A DNA stretch of 64,000 nucleotides from Levilactobacillus cerevisiae (lineage in GTDB: Bacteria > Bacillota > Bacilli > Lactobacillales > Lactobacillaceae): contig NZ_RHNN01000009.1 of assembly GCF_003946245.1 (NCBI RefSeq), forward strand, positions 1 through 64,000. Reading direction: 5' to 3'. Made by a program: the position numbers and the translations under genes. Numbering within the stretch: position 1 is the stretch's first letter; each line of letters opens with the position of its first letter. Positions 33,968 through 42,436 of the stretch are shown one piece after another. The notes beneath the pieces are model-generated. The model searched no databases. It was not told the origin of the DNA and saw only the letters and a program-made list of their open reading frames with translations.

Positions 33968-34172
33968 TCGTAACCGTAGGAGGCCAGAGATGCAGGTAGC
34001 TGTGACAACGCTGTTAGCTGGGAACCAGCTTACAGCGTGGGACGCGTTTGGAGACTGTCGGTTTTGGACAGGCTTCAAACCGAGCCGGAGGACCGCACCT
34101 CAGTCCGCAGGCGGTCCCCATAGCAGCCGGAATCTCTGGCAGCCGCAGGTGGCAATTTTTAACTGACTTTGT
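33968..34172 (+). repeat. Dispersed element A, copy 2 (full length)
   Basis: About 200 bases beginning TAACCGTAGGAGGCCAGAGA. Visible hairpins: CGCTGTTAGCTGG/CCAGCTTACAGCG (34009-34037), GTTTGGAG/CTTCAAAC with inner CTGTC/GACAG (34046-34080), GGACCGC/GCGGTCC (34090-34117) and GCCGG/CTGGC (34126-34140). Copy 3 at 42179-42363 matches over its whole length. The gap between arcR and the second arcD is thus filled by X, A and a terminator. Confidence 0.75.
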
Positions 34173-34225
34173 GGTGTAAATCTGTTTTAGCTGGGCCTTC
34201 TAGACGTTTTTTAACCAAAATTAAA

Positions 34226-34288
34226 AGGGTCGGCGATAACGATCACCTGTGGCATAAGCACAGATGGTGTTATCACCGACTCTTTTTC
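34226..34288 (-). terminator. Terminator between convergent genes, end of second arcD
   Basis: Long stem GTCGGCGATAACGATCACCTGTG pairing with CACAGATGGTGTTATCACCGAC in two blocks. T5 on the right and a TTTTAATTTT run on the minus side allow use in both directions. About 20 bases after the minus-strand stop codon. Confidence 0.75.
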
Positions 34289-34309
34289 GTTGCCGTTTCA
34301 GCTGACAAG

Positions 34310-35776
34310 TTAAATGCTGAGCTTGCCGGTGAAGAGACCAATCAGGGCGAGCACGGCACAGCCGAGGATGATGGCCATCCCCGTCCATTCCTTGTAGGAC
34401 AAATTTTTGCCTTCCGTCCGTTGTCTGCACGCCATCAGATAGAGAACGCTACCGGGGATGTAGGCGATTGAACAGAAAATCAAATATTGAATGCCGGAGA
34501 AATAAATGGCAACCGTTTCAAAGAGGAGGGCGCCGGCGCCAATCCAAAGCTGGAGGTGATTACCTTTTTCCTGCAAGTGGTGCCAGGAATATTTCATCTG
34601 GTAGGCGGCAACCAAGATGTAACAAATGGTGATGGCCGCGGTACACATGGAATAGGCAATCTGATAGGCCCGATCCGTAAAGATTAAGGTGAAGAGGAAA
34701 AATTGAATCAGGGCACTACTAGTCACCAATGAGATGGTGGCGGTCCCATTTTTATTTTTCCGACTAAATATTTTTGGTAGGAGTTCCTGCTTGGACATGA
34801 GCCGAATCGTTTCTGCCGGGAGCATGGTCCAAGATAACCAGGAACCCAAGGTGGAAATGATCAGGCCAATGCTAATCAGCGCGCCACCCCATGAGCCAAC
34901 CATCTCCCTAAAAATGTAAACCATGGCCGGTTGCTTCATGGTCGCCAGCGTTTGCCGGTCGAGGTAGCCGTATGGGAGAACGGACGCGAGCACGTAAATG
35001 ATTAGTAAGCCACAGAGACCAATCAACGTGGCCTTGCCGGCGTCGGACTTTTTCTGTGCCCGAGAAGAGAGCATGGTGGCCCCTTCAATTCCGACAAAGA
35101 CCCACATCATAATGATAAAACACCGTTTGATTTGGGAAGCGACCGTGGTGGGGGCCAGGGAGCCCTGAAGATTTGACTGAACGTTGCCCCAGAAATCAGC
35201 GGTAAATACTTGGCCCTTAAATAAAATAATGGCAATCACAATGAAGACGAAGAGGGGAATTAATTTGCAGATGGTAATCATGGAGTTGATGATGGCAGCG
35301 CTCTCGATACCGTGGTTAACCAGTAGGGTGAGCAGCCAGAGGATAATACTGGTGACGATGACGGAGGGAATCTTATTGGTCCCGTTGAACAGGGGAATAA
35401 AATAACCCACGGCGTTCATCATGACTGTCGCGAAAGCAACGTTACCCATCCATGCAGAAATCCAGTAGCCCCAGCCACTGACAAAGCCGGTGTATTTGCC
35501 AAAACCCTCCTCGGCGTAGGAGAAGATCCCTTCAAGGTCCGGCCGCTTGGTGACGAGATTGTTGAGGGAGAGCGCCAGCATCAGCGTCCCCAAGCCAACA
35601 ATCCCCCAGGCGACCAACGCTGCGCCGGGAGAGGCGGCAATGGCTAGGTCAGAGGTTAAAGCAAAAATGCCACCGCCAATCGAAGAGGTAATTACGGTTG
35701 AGATTAAGGCGACGAGGCTAAGCCCTTGTGTCGGCCTAGCGGGGGGCTCTGGGTCTGATGGCGTTAACATTTTCAT
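34310..35776 (-). CDS. Second arginine/ornithine antiporter-like permease
   Basis: About 488 residues, 12 spans, APC superfamily, clearly paralogous to ArcD at 29392: same segments TSSIGGGIFALTSDLA, GWGYWISAWMGNVAFATVM, MMWVFVGIEGATMLSSRA and SWLSWTMLPAET. Likely exchanges basic amino acids. ATG 35776 is my chosen start, 12 bases after AAAGGA; upstream in-frame codons lack a ribosome site. It is transcribed toward the arc cluster, and the B3/4 gene lies about 120 bases upstream on the same strand. Exact substrate, arginine, ornithine or another, is open. Confidence 0.88.
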   Translation of the reverse strand: MKMLTPSDPEPPARPTQGLSLVALISTVITSSIGGGIFALTSDLAIAASPGAALVAWGIVGLGTLMLALSLNNLVTKRPDLEGIFSYAEEGFGKYTGFVSGWGYWISAWMGNVAFATVMMNAVGYFIPLFNGTNKIPSVIVTSIILWLLTLLVNHGIESAAIINSMITICKLIPLFVFIVIAIILFKGQVFTADFWGNVQSNLQGSLAPTTVASQIKRCFIIMMWVFVGIEGATMLSSRAQKKSDAGKATLIGLCGLLIIYVLASVLPYGYLDRQTLATMKQPAMVYIFREMVGSWGGALISIGLIISTLGSWLSWTMLPAETIRLMSKQELLPKIFSRKNKNGTATISLVTSSALIQFFLFTLIFTDRAYQIAYSMCTAAITICYILVAAYQMKYSWHHLQEKGNHLQLWIGAGALLFETVAIYFSGIQYLIFCSIAYIPGSVLYLMACRQRTEGKNLSYKEWTGMAIILGCAVLALIGLFTGKLSI

Positions 35777-35899
35777 GAGAATAACGATCCTTTCGGCTTG
35801 GCGGAAATTAGGGCCAAGCGCTTGTGGGGGAATATGAAGCGGTTTCAAAAAGGGATATCAGCAGACGACCGGCGTTTGGCCGCACAGCTGTGAATGACA

Positions 35900-36616
35900 C
35901 TAGTTTTTAAACGTGACGACAGGATGGTCCTTGGTGACTAAGGTGTAGGTCGTTTCCAGACCCAGGTAGTCCTTTAGCCGTTGTTGGAGCGCTTGGGTTG
36001 CTGCCAAGTGATCAGCCTGCCGCTCTGGATTAACGTTTTCCATGTAAAATAGCAGATTTTTCGTCTCTTCAGTGGCTTCCACCCGCGAGCTATCACGCCA
36101 AGCCCAGCAACGGGAAACGACATCGTGGGCGTCCTGATAAATGACCTCACCGGGGAGGGCTTCTTCGACCTCATCCTCGCCAATTGGCCGGAAGGGTTCG
36201 CCGCCCTGAGCGACGGTTAAATGAATATCGCCTTCGACCTGATCCATGTCCTCGGCAGCGACCGGGAAGGCCCATTCGAGGGAGACGGAATTGTAAATGT
36301 CCACGACGGGGTTAATGTTACCAACGCCCTTGCCATTCTTCGCGCGCTTGAGCAGGTTTTCGACGGCACAGCGGGCACCTTTCTTTGTCTTAAATTGTTG
36401 AAAGGCTTCGCGCCAGTCTTGGATGACCGTATTCTTACTGATAGGATCGTTGGGAACCCAACGCGTGGCCGCTACTTGGTTAGCCGTGGTTAAAAGGTCC
36501 GCGGGAACTTGACCATTATCTTGATTTTTGACGTCATGAGCGGTTAAAAATGCAATTTTCACGTCCGGAAAAATTTCCCAAAACGACTCGTCCACAATGA
36601 ATTTTTGCGACATCAT
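35900..36616 (-). CDS. Stand-alone B3/4 domain protein (PheRS-beta-like tRNA-editing fold)
   Basis: A 238-residue soluble protein matching the B3/B4 domain of phenylalanyl-tRNA synthetase beta: ARCAVENLLKRAKNGKGVGNINPVVDIYNSVSLEWAFPVAAEDMDQVEGDIHLTVAQGGEPFRPIGE, then VVSRCWAWRDS. B3/4 domains hydrolyse mischarged tRNA; a free-standing member, CtdA, was reported to deacylate canavanyl-tRNA-Arg. The neighbours here (arcD homologue, argR) make an arginine-analogue editing role plausible, but this is inference. Start ATG 36616 (or 36613) follows AAGGAGGCATTA. It is divergent from argR copy 1. Confidence 0.8.
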   Translation of the reverse strand: MMSQKFIVDESFWEIFPDVKIAFLTAHDVKNQDNGQVPADLLTTANQVAATRWVPNDPISKNTVIQDWREAFQQFKTKKGARCAVENLLKRAKNGKGVGNINPVVDIYNSVSLEWAFPVAAEDMDQVEGDIHLTVAQGGEPFRPIGEDEVEEALPGEVIYQDAHDVVSRCWAWRDSSRVEATEETKNLLFYMENVNPERQADHLAATQALQQRLKDYLGLETTYTLVTKDHPVVTFKN

Positions 36617-36779
36617 TAATGCCTCCTTGTATGAATAAACTACAACTCTAAGTATACCGTTTTTACCCTGATGTGCCAGCGATTTTTGGCATTTTAGGAA
36701 AAATTATCTTTATTTTTCTACTACTATATTTCCAAAAAAATGTTAATAAATAAAACGTGGCTTGCGCCCGCAGATTATT

Positions 36780-36858
36780 TTGCGTTTGTCCCCTTTTTTT
36801 GCTACAATATGACTGTTCATTATGCAATTAAATCGGAAATTCATACAATATTATGCAA
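36780..36858 (+). promoter_or_regulatory. Promoter and ARG-box-like repeats of argR copy 1
   Basis: -35 TTGCGT (36780-36785), 17-base spacer, -10 TACAAT (36803-36808). Downstream lie two direct ATTATGCAA repeats (36819-36827 and 36850-36858), 31 bases or about three helix turns apart, a layout suiting autorepression by ArgR hexamers. Confidence 0.6.
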
Positions 36859-36893
36859 ATTATATCTCTGTTTATACAGTGGGGGCGGTTACA

Positions 36894-37367
36894 TTGAAAA
36901 AGAGTATGCGGCAGGCACACATTGAACGGCTCATTAATCAGTATCCAATCGGCACGCAAGAAGAGTTGATGACCCATCTGGAAGCCGTCGGGATTCAAGC
37001 GACCCAGACGACCATTTCGCGGGATATTCGGGAAATGCAGATTGTCAAAGCCCAAGACGGTCACGGCCATTTGCGCTACACGATTTTTAAAGCGGGCAAT
37101 CGGACTGAAGAGGAACATTTACGAGAAACAATCAGCGAAGTGGTGATTGGGTTGACTCGCGTGGAGTTTATCAACGTGCTGAAGACGCAGCCCAGCAACG
37201 GGAACCTCCTGGCCGCTATTTTTGACGATTTGAACTTGCCGGAAATTACGGGGACACTGGCTGGTCACGATACAATTTTCATAATCAGTCCAACGGAAGC
37301 GGTGGCGAAGAGCCTGTACGCTCGGATTGCCAAAGATGTGAATCCGGATATTCTCCATGATTTGTAA
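36894..37367 (+). CDS. argR: Arginine repressor ArgR, copy 1
   Basis: A 157-residue regulator of arginine genes. N-terminal winged HTH: GTQEELMTHLEAVGIQATQTTISRDIREM (about residues 19-50); C-terminal oligomerisation and arginine-binding domain with SNGNLLAAIFDDLNLPEITGTLAGHDTIFIISP, including the GTLAGHDTI motif. Start TTG 36894 is set by comparison with copy 2 (KKSMRQAHIERLINQYPIGT) and by GGGGGCGG upstream; the long N-terminal extension is rejected. Placed beside the arginine genes. ArgR-type proteins are often present as pairs in lactobacilli, both needed for repression in L. plantarum. Confidence 0.94.
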   Translation: MKKSMRQAHIERLINQYPIGTQEELMTHLEAVGIQATQTTISRDIREMQIVKAQDGHGHLRYTIFKAGNRTEEEHLRETISEVVIGLTRVEFINVLKTQPSNGNLLAAIFDDLNLPEITGTLAGHDTIFIISPTEAVAKSLYARIAKDVNPDILHDL

Positions 37368-37388
37368 ACAGGCATCATAAATAAACGG

Positions 37389-37422
37389 TCAGGCTCGGAG
37401 ACAATGCTCGGGCCTTTTTTTT
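37389..37422 (+). terminator. argR copy 1 terminator
   Basis: AGGCTCG / CGGGCCT stem (one G-U) and T8, about 20 bases after the stop codon. Confidence 0.75.
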
Positions 37423-37519
37423 GCGGCAGTATTTCAGGAGCCCAAGGGGTTCAAAAACCATGATTACAGCGGAAAATGGTATAGTAAAGGTACAAAATGT
37501 TTTTGGAGAGGAGTTTCCA

Positions 37520-40024
37520 ATGCCAAGTAATTTACCAACTAAAATCCAAGTTCGCGGGGCTAAGGTCAACAACTTAAAGGATTTGGATGTCGATATTCCT
37601 TTAAACCAATTCGTTGCCATCACTGGCCGGAGTGGGTCGGGTAAGTCATCGTTAGCGATGGGCGTGCTCTACGCTGAGGGGGCGCGGCGTTATTTGAATG
37701 CGCTGTCGACCTTTACCCGCCGACGGATCAACCAAATGGGGAAGGCGGCGGTGGACTCCGTTGCGTACCTGCCTTCCGCTTTGGCACTACGCCAACGGCC
37801 ACAGGTACCCGGGGTTCGCTCAACTGTGGGCACGATGTCGGAGAGCCTCAACATTTTACGACTGGTCTTTTCCCGGTTAGGTGCGCCGGTCTGTCCCAAT
37901 GGTCATCAGGTTCCACCAACCTTAGATGTGGCCGAAAATGATGGCTATGTGACCTGCCCAACTTGTGGCGTGATGTTCCGGGCGCCCGGTGCCGAGGATT
38001 TCGCGTTTAACTCAAACGGGGCCTGCGCAACCTGTGGCGGCCTTGGGGAAGTTCGGCAACTGGACGCCTCACTCATCATCGGCAATGAGGATCAGACACT
38101 GGCTGAAGGGGCGGTTGCCTCTTGGCACTTACCTGGCCGTAACTTCATGCCGACCGTGGCGAATGCGATTGGCATCCCAATTGATGTGCCGTACAAGGAC
38201 CTGAGCGACGCTGATAAGCAGCGCGTGCTCCACGGGAAAAAGCAGTACGTTGCGATTGATATTCCTAGCAGTAAAGGAAAAATTTTCCACATGGACAAGG
38301 CGGTGTACGAGAGTGCGTTTGCGGCTGTTGAGGATAGCATGGCCACCTCGAAAAACGAGCGGACGATTACAAAATTGAATAAATTTTACACCTTCGATAC
38401 GTGTCCCACCTGTCACGGCACCCGGTTGAATCCAGCGCTGTTGAAGCAATTATTAAATGGCAAAAACATTGCCGAAGTGTGTGATTTACCCGTGAATGAG
38501 TTGCGGACGTTTGCGGGAACCATCGTGGCGAGTCTTCCCGCGAAGATGCACCAACTGGGGCAAAATCTGGTCGATGAGCTGTTGTTGAGCCTACAACCAA
38601 TGGTGGATCTGGGATTAGATTACCTAACGTTGAGCCGACCGGGGGCGACCTTGTCTACCGGGGAACTCCAGCGAATCCAGCTGGGACGGACCTTACGGAG
38701 TGCAACTACCGGGGTCCTTTACGTCCTGGATGAGCCGTCAGTTGGGCTGCATCCGGCGAACGTTACCGGACTGATCAAGGCCTTTCGGGAGTTAGTAACT
38801 CAAGGCAATTCGGTCGTGGTGGTGGATCATGACACCCGGATTATTGGCGCGGCCGATTACGTGATTGAGATTGGTCCGGGGGCCGGCAAGAATGGTGGCA
38901 CCGTGGTGGATCAGGGGACCGTGGACCAAGTGGCTCACAGTCAGCACTCACTCATCGCACCATTTCTGAACGGGACCGCCCAGCTCAGGGAACGACCACA
39001 ACTGGACGACCACGACCTTTGGCAGAAGGGGCAGGTGGCCATCGAGGTTCAGCACCGCTTCAACATTGAAGATGTCGCGGTTAAATTCCCGAAGAACCGC
39101 TTGACGACGGTGACGGGGATGAGTGGTGCTGGCAAGACCACGTTGGTTTTGGATAGTCTGATTCCAGCCATTGAAGCCGAGGTTGAGCACCGGACACTAC
39201 CCAAACACGTCACCAAATTAGACCGGTCCGGTATTCGCCACATAGTCAAGGTGGATTCCGTTCCCGTGGGCAAAAATGTGCGCTCGACGGTTGCCACTTA
39301 CACGGACATTTTGGATCGGTTGCGGAAGCTCTTTGCCGCGACAGATGCAGCCAAAGAGCGGGGCTATACCAATAGTCGTTTTTCCTATAACGTCAAGACC
39401 GGTGCCTGCCCAACGTGTGGCGGTACTGGTCAGATTTCACTGGATGTTCAGTACCTTCCCGATATCACGGAGCTTTGCCCGCAGTGTCACGGGCAGCGGT
39501 ACAATCAGGAAACGTTAGCGGTCACCTGGCACGATTACAGCATCGCTGACATTTTGGCTTTGTCCGTCGACGAGGCGTTACCAGTGTTTGCGGACGAAAG
39601 TGGGATTGAACAGACGTTGCAGACGCTCCACGATATGGGATTGGGCTACTTACTGTTAGGCGAGAGTACGCCGGCCCTGTCCGGTGGGGAGGCGCAACGC
39701 TTGAAGCTGGTCTCCCGGATTGGGAAACGGCAGAGCGGCACGCTGTTTATCTTTGACGAACCGACAGTTGGCCTGCATCCCTTGGACATCCAGCAGCTAG
39801 TGAAGGTCTTCGATCAATTGTTGCAGCAGGGGGCAACCGTGATTGCGATTGAGCATGATCTGGACCTGATTGCCAACGCGGATTACGTGATTGACATGGG
39901 TCCCGGTGGCGGGATCGACGGCGGTCACTTGGTAGCAACTGGTACACCTCAGGCTGTGAGCGAGAACCCAGCGAGCGTGACGGGCCGTTACTTACACGAT
40001 GAATTAACCCTCTTTGCCAATTAA
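37520..40024 (+). CDS. UvrA-like ABC ATPase (class II UvrA)
   Basis: An 834-residue DNA-repair-type double ABC ATPase, shorter than canonical UvrA (about 940-950 residues), which points to the UvrA2 class found in drug-resistance settings. First Walker A GRSGSGKSS at 36-43; zinc-finger CxxC pairs (CPTCG, CATCGG; later CPTCGG, CPQCHG); two signature stretches LSTGELQRIQLGR and LSGGEAQRLKLVSR; second Walker A MSGAGKTT. Probably helps tolerate DNA-binding toxins. ATG 37520 follows GGAGAGGAG; the in-frame extension upstream has none. Confidence 0.9.
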   Translation: MPSNLPTKIQVRGAKVNNLKDLDVDIPLNQFVAITGRSGSGKSSLAMGVLYAEGARRYLNALSTFTRRRINQMGKAAVDSVAYLPSALALRQRPQVPGVRSTVGTMSESLNILRLVFSRLGAPVCPNGHQVPPTLDVAENDGYVTCPTCGVMFRAPGAEDFAFNSNGACATCGGLGEVRQLDASLIIGNEDQTLAEGAVASWHLPGRNFMPTVANAIGIPIDVPYKDLSDADKQRVLHGKKQYVAIDIPSSKGKIFHMDKAVYESAFAAVEDSMATSKNERTITKLNKFYTFDTCPTCHGTRLNPALLKQLLNGKNIAEVCDLPVNELRTFAGTIVASLPAKMHQLGQNLVDELLLSLQPMVDLGLDYLTLSRPGATLSTGELQRIQLGRTLRSATTGVLYVLDEPSVGLHPANVTGLIKAFRELVTQGNSVVVVDHDTRIIGAADYVIEIGPGAGKNGGTVVDQGTVDQVAHSQHSLIAPFLNGTAQLRERPQLDDHDLWQKGQVAIEVQHRFNIEDVAVKFPKNRLTTVTGMSGAGKTTLVLDSLIPAIEAEVEHRTLPKHVTKLDRSGIRHIVKVDSVPVGKNVRSTVATYTDILDRLRKLFAATDAAKERGYTNSRFSYNVKTGACPTCGGTGQISLDVQYLPDITELCPQCHGQRYNQETLAVTWHDYSIADILALSVDEALPVFADESGIEQTLQTLHDMGLGYLLLGESTPALSGGEAQRLKLVSRIGKRQSGTLFIFDEPTVGLHPLDIQQLVKVFDQLLQQGATVIAIEHDLDLIANADYVIDMGPGGGIDGGHLVATGTPQAVSENPASVTGRYLHDELTLFAN

Positions 40025-40041
40025 ACATGTCAGATCAACAC

Positions 40042-40086
40042 AAAAAACGCATCGCCCATAAAATTAGGCGGTGCGTTTTATTTTTC
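40042..40086. terminator. Bidirectional terminator between uvrA-like gene and 78-aa gene
   Basis: AAAACGCATCGCC / GGCGGTGCGTTTT stem flanked by A6 and T-rich runs, ending both convergent genes. Confidence 0.85.
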
Positions 40087-40088
40087 AC

Positions 40089-40325
40089 TTAAATTTTCTT
40101 AGAAACGGTGTAGCGCTCGGTCGTCGAAGGTTCCGACTTGTCAGTGAGCTGTTGTTCTGCCAAAAAGATATCGAACGATGGCTCCCCGTGTTCGCTCTTG
40201 ACGACCAAGACATGACCGGACTCATCATGCCGTTCTTGGTAAATCTGGGCCGTTTGCACGGCTTCGTGATAATCATGAAAATTACCAATTGAATCTCCTG
40301 GGTTGAAAAGGACTACTTCATCCAT
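40089..40325 (-). CDS. Small acidic hypothetical protein, 78 aa
   Basis: Not recognised. Soluble, acidic, no signal or span; it reads like a short alpha/beta domain (EVVLFNPGDSIGNFHDYHEAVQTAQIYQER...VLVVKSEHG). ATG 40325 follows GAAAGGA at a suitable distance. It shares a strand with pepD, whose stop is about 70 bases upstream, so they may be co-transcribed, and it runs into a strong terminator. Confidence 0.65.
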   Translation of the reverse strand: MDEVVLFNPGDSIGNFHDYHEAVQTAQIYQERHDESGHVLVVKSEHGEPSFDIFLAEQQLTDKSEPSTTERYTVSKKI

Positions 40326-40393
40326 CTAATCATTCCTTTCGAGGCTAGCTGCTACTTTCATTATAGCGCATTCGTCTTGAAAACGATACCAAT

Positions 40394-41803
40394 TTACAAC
40401 CCGGCATCCATGGCAAAAGTCAGTTCTGACAGATCCGCATTGGCTTGAACCAGCTTACCGGTTTGTACCTGGATGGCTTGAGCCAGTTCGGCAGCTGTTT
40501 CGGCATTGAAGGTCCCTAAGTCGATGGCGGTTGTGGCTGTTTGTTGGTCGCCAAGTTGTAGGCGTTGGTAGCCGGCCGCTTGCATTTGCGTTTGAAAAGC
40601 AGCTAATAGTTTACGATTCTGATGGTAGTGGGCCTCACTTAAGACGTTGAGTAACTTGTTTGCCCAGTAAGGGTTTTGCCCGTCATAGGTTTGATTGGCG
40701 GCGCTGTACGGGTCGCCAACTTGGTCGCCCTGTGCGTAGAATGGCAGGTAAGGACTGAATGCCGGGTTGCCCAGGCATTGCCAAACGACGCCAGCCAGAG
40801 CAGGGGCAACGTTGCGGCGGATTTGGAGAATGTGCGAATTCTGAGTCCGTGAGAGGCCGACCGCTCTGAACTGATGCTTTTCAGTCTCGGTACCGGTACC
40901 GAGCGGATCGTAAGGCGTTTCCTGATAATGGGATCCCAGAAATTCTTCGACGGCCGCCACACTGATTTTTTGTTCGGCGTGCTGAATGAAGGGTAGTTCT
41001 TGACTGGTCGGATCTTCAAAGGCACTTGGTGTGAATAATTTATGACCGTACCAGACCCGGGGTGTGTTGTAATGGGCGTCATCAATCGTTTTCGTGCCAA
41101 AGATGTGGCGTGAGTTAAACCGATTGCCGTCCGGATTCAGGCGATTTTCTTGAACGAACTGACGGATACCTGCGGAGGCCAGATAATTGTTGCTATCATC
41201 GAAATCGATGTCTTCAATGGCCAGTTGGTTGGCAACCACAGCGTACGCATCATCGGGGATGCGTTGGGCAACCCAGTGATGGCCACTGACGATTTCCATG
41301 TACCAGACCTCATCGGCGTCACTGAACAACACGCCGTTGCTTTCGGCTGCACCGTTTGTGGTGACCAGTTGGCCCAGTCGTTGAATACCGGCTTGAGCTG
41401 AGTCGATGTAAGGCAAGACCACCGTAAGCATGGCGTCTTCAGCAATCCCATCGTCAACCAGCGGATCGATTCCCAGCACCCGGCTATTGGTATAGGCGCT
41501 TTCAGTGGCACTCATGGCCACGTTCTTTTCGTTGATACCACTTTCTTCAAAGTAGCCTTCGCTAGGGTCAGTGTCGGGCACCGCTGTGTAGTGGTATGCT
41601 TTCTCTGGAAGCGTGGTGGCAAACTGATTTCCCTTGGAAACAAAGGCTAAGTCGCGGTCCTCGTTGGCGGGATGCACGATGGCGTGTTTCGGCCAGATGG
41701 CGACAAAGTTGTCTTCATTCCGGGCGATGAGGGTGCTGCCATCGATCATGGCCGATTTACCAGCTAAAAATGAGGTGCAGGCTTGATGTGTATGACGGTT
41801 CAT
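40394..41803 (-). CDS. pepD: C69 family dipeptidase
   Basis: A 469-residue cytoplasmic Ntn-hydrolase-type dipeptidase. The N-terminal segment HQACTSFLAGKSAMIDGSTLIARNED contains C9, the expected nucleophile after removal of a short leader, followed by the family's DGSTLIARNED. Other C69 hallmarks: SATESAYTN, EDAMLTVVLPYIDSAQ, and EVWYMEIVSGHHWVAQRIPDD. It cuts dipeptides, supplying amino acids to the cell. ATG 41803 is seven to eight bases after AAGGAGGAG; an upstream start overlaps that site. Divergent from the FLP-like regulator across a repeat-filled gap. Confidence 0.92.
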   Translation of the reverse strand: MNRHTHQACTSFLAGKSAMIDGSTLIARNEDNFVAIWPKHAIVHPANEDRDLAFVSKGNQFATTLPEKAYHYTAVPDTDPSEGYFEESGINEKNVAMSATESAYTNSRVLGIDPLVDDGIAEDAMLTVVLPYIDSAQAGIQRLGQLVTTNGAAESNGVLFSDADEVWYMEIVSGHHWVAQRIPDDAYAVVANQLAIEDIDFDDSNNYLASAGIRQFVQENRLNPDGNRFNSRHIFGTKTIDDAHYNTPRVWYGHKLFTPSAFEDPTSQELPFIQHAEQKISVAAVEEFLGSHYQETPYDPLGTGTETEKHQFRAVGLSRTQNSHILQIRRNVAPALAGVVWQCLGNPAFSPYLPFYAQGDQVGDPYSAANQTYDGQNPYWANKLLNVLSEAHYHQNRKLLAAFQTQMQAAGYQRLQLGDQQTATTAIDLGTFNAETAAELAQAIQVQTGKLVQANADLSELTFAMDAGL

Positions 41804-42053
41804 AGAAAACTCCTCCTTCAAAGATATCCGTTCCTACAATCACTATAGCACACGTGAGGGACGGGATAAACCGGATTGATATCGCTTTCATTTCATTGGC
41901 AAATTTGCGGAGTGGAGAGCGGTTTTTAAGGGTGGCATTCGTTGAGAATACAGCTGGTTCCTGAGCGTCATTTACCGGTAAGCAGGTACAATTTGATAGA
42001 ATAGGGATGTATGCTTGGCTTGAACATTGATAGGGATAATAGTAGCGGCAACA

Positions 42054-42080
42054 TTTGGAAGATTCCACGGCCGAGGCTAA
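42054..42080 (+). repeat. Element X, copy 3: 3' remnant only
   Basis: TTTGGAAGATTCCACGGCCG and AGGCTAA match the 3' side of element X copy 2 (GGAAAATCCCACGGCTGAGCCTAA). No matching 5' arm is visible in the preceding 200 bases, so the element is truncated. A short CACTCA/TGAGTG hairpin follows at 42089-42109, as in copy 2's flank, then element A. Confidence 0.5.
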
Positions 42081-42178
42081 CTCTAACTCACTCATATCTA
42101 CATTGAGTGGGTCAGCGACTAGTCATTAAAAGCCAGCACAACAGTGAATTCTGCCGGCATGACTGGTAAGACCCAGTC

Positions 42179-42363
42179 TTAACCGGAGGAGGACAGAGAT
42201 GGAGGCAGCTGTGACAACGGTGTTAGCTGGGAACCAGCTTACAGCGTGGGACGTGTTTGGAGACTGATGAATTTTGTCAGGCTTCAAACCGAGCCGGAGG
42301 ACCGTCCCTCAGGCCGCAGGCGGTCCCCATAGCAGCTGGAATCTTTGGCAGCCGCAGGTGGCG
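42179..42363 (+). repeat. Dispersed element A, copy 3 (full length)
   Basis: Same blocks and hairpins as copy 2. Several changes keep pairing: the inner stem of the second hairpin changes from CTGTC/GACAG to CTGA/TCAG, and GCCGG/CTGGC becomes GCTGG/TTGGC using G-U pairs. It begins AACCGGAGGAGGACAGAGAT and ends 75 bases before the FLP-like gene, so it would be in that gene's leader if transcribed from upstream. Confidence 0.75.
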
Positions 42364-42436
42364 GGTTTCAACTATCTTAGCATCAAGACATTACTATTTG
42401 ACAGCACTGAAACAGAAAATAAAAGGAGATGCCGAA

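Noticed and set aside
33891-34166. 91-codon frame in element A copy 2, similar to a frame in copy 3
   Set aside because: The shared peptide (GFKPSRRT) follows from DNA identity; copy 1 interrupts it with a stop codon and there is no ribosome site.
36740-36925. 61-codon frame overlapping the argR copy 1 start
   Set aside because: It spans the promoter and ribosome site of argR and has no ribosome site of its own.
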